From contig CAYURR010000055.1 of assembly GCA_964446745.1 (NCBI GenBank), positions 1-16,069 on the forward strand: a stretch of DNA of 16,069 bases. The letters are read 5' to 3'. This DNA is from CAYURR01 sp964446745 (GTDB lineage Bacteria > Bacillota > Clostridia > Lachnospirales > WQUN01). Below the pieces are notes generated by a model. It was given only the letters and a program-made list of their open reading frames with translations, made no database searches and was not told the origin of the DNA. This document shows, one piece after another, positions 14,139-16,069 of this stretch. The stretch's first letter is position 1; every line of letters starts with the position of its first letter. Both the position numbers and the translations under genes were made by a program.

Positions 14139-15203
14139 TTACTTTACTTTGCCGCACGTGTTTCTTTCATACAGTCTTGTGCTTATTAATATCTCTTCAA
14201 ACGCCGACGGCTCTGTATTGTCGGCTTTTTCGTTGATCTTTTTGCATAGCCTGCCGACTATTTCCTTTGCATATGTGTCTATGTCGTAGCCGACCGAGGT
14301 CAGCTCCGGCGTAACCACATCACAGCTTTCGCTGTTATCAAAGCCTACTACGGAAATATCATCGGGTATCCGCAGACCTATCCTTGTGGCGTATTTGATC
14401 ACACCGATAGCCACGGAATCGTTTACGCATACAAAAGCAGTCGGCATCGGCTTGTATGCGCTTCGTAGCCTGTCCGTCAACTCCTTCATGCAATTGTATC
14501 CGGACGCGACAGAAAACTCGTCGAATATAATCAACGCATCGTCTATGGGCAGATTGTGAGCGGACAGTGCTTTTTTATATCCAGACAGCCTATAGTATGT
14601 CGAAGAGATATTCTCAATGCCGCCTATAAACGCGAAGTGCCTGTGGCCAAGGTTATAGAGCATCTCGACGGCCTGTTGTAACCCGTTTTCATCATCGCCG
14701 CGCAGATAGGTGTGACTGAACATATTTGCATAGCCGTTTACCAACACGGTCGGAACCCGATTAAATATCCTGCTGAGCTCTTTTCTAGAATGCCTTGGCA
14801 GATTGATACAGTCTATCGAGCCGCCCATGTACACGATACCGTCGGCTTGCTTTTGTATCAACAGCTCGAGATAGCGATCCTCTTCGCCGCGCTCCTTGTA
14901 CACCGCATCATGCCCGTAATTACACAATATCGTGCTGTATCCGGACAGCGCCGCATAATGCTCTATGCCAAAAAACATCCGTGAAAAATAGGCTACCGTG
15001 ACCTCAGGCACCATAACACCTATCGTCTTTGTGGATTTTTTTTGCAGGCTGCGCGCTATGTCATTCGGTGTAAAGTTTGATTCCTTAATGATCTGCATAA
15101 CACGCTTGGTCTTTTCATCGCTGACCCGCGCGCTTTTTGTCAATATACGTGATACGGTTGCCGGTGATACCTCTGCAAGTCGCGCTATGTCATAAATAGT
15201 CAT
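14139..15203 (-). CDS. LacI-family transcriptional regulator
   Basis: A 354-residue sugar-responsive DNA-binding protein. The N-terminal helix-turn-helix is MTIYDIARLAEVSPATVSRI (1-20), followed by the hinge helix TPNDIARSLQ (45-54). A periplasmic-binding-protein-like sensor covers about 61-345, with IGVMVPE (61-67), FAFIGGIE (190-197), TAFVCVNDSVAIGVI (255-269) and DDISVVGFDN (281-290) in typical positions. I chose ATG 15203 because GGGGA lies nine bases before it; the ATG at 15212 touches that site. It follows the GH2 gene by 24 bases, so the two are probably co-transcribed, and it converges on the GH-A hydrolase. It likely represses nearby glycan genes, but I could not identify an operator. 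Confidence 0.95.
   Translation of the reverse strand: MTIYDIARLAEVSPATVSRILTKSARVSDEKTKRVMQIIKESNFTPNDIARSLQKKSTKTIGVMVPEVTVAYFSRMFFGIEHYAALSGYSTILCNYGHDAVYKERGEEDRYLELLIQKQADGIVYMGGSIDCINLPRHSRKELSRIFNRVPTVLVNGYANMFSHTYLRGDDENGLQQAVEMLYNLGHRHFAFIGGIENISSTYYRLSGYKKALSAHNLPIDDALIIFDEFSVASGYNCMKELTDRLRSAYKPMPTAFVCVNDSVAIGVIKYATRIGLRIPDDISVVGFDNSESCDVVTPELTSVGYDIDTYAKEIVGRLCKKINEKADNTEPSAFEEILISTRLYERNTCGKVK
14203..14230 (+). terminator. Terminator-like hairpin for the plus strand inside the LacI-type gene
   Basis: GCCGAC (14203-14208), an 11-base loop, GTCGGC (14220-14225) and then five Ts (14226-14230). Read on the plus strand this is a modest intrinsic terminator that could stop transcripts running on from the GH-A hydrolase past element B. 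It lies in the 3' coding part of the opposing LacI-type gene. The stem is short and the loop long, so confidence is moderate. Confidence 0.4.
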
Positions 15204-15227
15204 ACCAAGCATTCCCCAGTTTGTTTG

Positions 15228-16069
15228 CTATAGCCCTCTTATTACGGCCCTGCCGCGGGTCAAACCCTCGGCGGTCGCGGTTACTATTATATCACCAGTG
15301 CCATCCTTTGTGGAAACATACAGCAAAAGTTTACCGGCATATGCTCGTCTATAGTTTAGATAGTACGGCGTGTTGTCAAACAGATTGCCATTTTCTATGC
15401 CCATCAGGTAACCGTTCCCGCTAACAGTCACGGTAACGATGTTTTCTGCGGCAACATCCAGGTTTCCGTCTTCGTCCCGCAACTCTACCTCTATATGCGT
15501 CATGTCCATGCCGTCAGGCTTTAATTGTTTGTCGAGCACATTGAAATGTATCTCCGTAGCCGTGCCTGTCGTCAGCAATATGTCCTCACAAACCGCATGG
15601 CCGTCTTTATAGCCTATGGCCTTTAGCGTACCACTACCAAATGACAGTGTTGTCTTGATAAACAACAGCTCCGGGTAATCCGAAAGCAACTCGGTCTTTG
15701 TAAGAGTGTCGTTTACAAAGAACTCCACCCTGTCACAATTGGTAAAGCAACAGACGGAAATGTTCGAGTTTTTTGCATACGCCCATTTACGATGATGACT
15801 GCGCTCCGACACCTCACTGTCCTGCGCGAGCGCAGTAAATAGCTTCACCATCGGCTCGTCGTTCCACCAGGATTTACGCATATAGTATATGGGCTTCTCG
15901 TTGCCGGCGATATCCATCGCGCCTGCTTGTGAGCCATGGCATGGCCAGCCGACCGTTTCACCCAGGAAATCTATACCCGTCCACAGAAACTGCGCGGATA
16001 TGAAATCATTATCCCTGACCGCTTTCCAAGCCTCCGGATGCTGTCCGTTTTCACTGCCCAACAGCACAT
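15228..16069 (-). CDS. Glycoside hydrolase family 2-type enzyme, C-terminal part (cut by window edge)
   Basis: The last 280 or so residues of a larger glycosidase whose start lies beyond the window. The visible N-terminal part (GSENGQHPEAWKAV, then FISAQFLWTGIDFLGE) matches the end of a GH2 TIM barrel. The Glu in GSENG may be the catalytic nucleophile (inference from DUF4982-type GH2 enzymes). After the barrel come SWWNDEP and two beta-sandwich regions, at about 72-170 (DUF4982-like, ending in LKAIGYKDG) and about 175-279 (an invasin/filamin-like GH2 C-terminal domain with THIEVELRDEDGN). It is likely a beta-galactosidase or related exo-glycosidase. It sits 24 bases before the LacI-type gene and is likely in one transcript with it. 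Confidence 0.85.
   Translation of the reverse strand, partial: VLLGSENGQHPEAWKAVRDNDFISAQFLWTGIDFLGETVGWPCHGSQAGAMDIAGNEKPIYYMRKSWWNDEPMVKLFTALAQDSEVSERSHHRKWAYAKNSNISVCCFTNCDRVEFFVNDTLTKTELLSDYPELLFIKTTLSFGSGTLKAIGYKDGHAVCEDILLTTGTATEIHFNVLDKQLKPDGMDMTHIEVELRDEDGNLDVAAENIVTVTVSGNGYLMGIENGNLFDNTPYYLNYRRAYAGKLLLYVSTKDGTGDIIVTATAEGLTRGRAVIRGL

Overview
The window looks like chromosomal DNA of a spore-forming member of the Firmicutes, most likely a clostridium. The strongest clue is a cotJA-cotJB-cotJC spore-coat cluster. A TolC-like protein carrying a copper-amine-oxidase-N ('stalk') domain, strong AGGAGG-type ribosome sites and a MacAB-type ABC pump with short gene overlaps fit this. I do not name a genus. 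No rRNA, tRNA, CRISPR array, insertion sequence or phage gene was seen, and no stretch over 300 bases lacks a gene. Bases 1-54 hold only AT-rich sequence after the first gene's stop.

Layout. (1) 55-2742, minus: a SERCA/PMCA-like calcium P-type ATPase, divergent from (2) 2912-3766, plus: a two-helix membrane-anchored TPR protein. (3) 10777-3890, minus: a probable five-gene unit in the order sulfatase, MacA/HlyD-like adaptor, MacB-like ATPase, MacB-like permease, TolC-like stalk-domain protein. A good SigA-type promoter with an extended -10 precedes the sulfatase. (4) 10858-11901, plus: the cotJ cluster, with a Met/His-rich tandem-repeat extension in CotJA and a C-terminally truncated CotJC. 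(5) 11984-14020, plus: a clan GH-A glycoside hydrolase resembling GH50/GH42 enzymes. (6) 16069-14139, minus: the C-terminal part of a GH2-type glycosidase followed by a LacI-family regulator.

How the genes may work together. The sulfatase, the GH-A enzyme and the GH2 enzyme point to use of a (possibly sulfated) glycan, with the LacI-type protein as the likely local sugar-responsive repressor; all visible enzymes lack signal peptides and would act in the cytoplasm. The MacA-MacB-TolC-like set is a complete tripartite-style exporter in an organism expected to have one membrane.

The most unusual structure is a pair of related hairpin elements built from CACGGAT cores at 10-base spacing. One lies in each of the two convergent intergenic gaps (3767-3889 and 14021-14138). 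In both convergent pairs a second, conventional terminator-like hairpin is embedded in the 3' coding part of the opposing gene.
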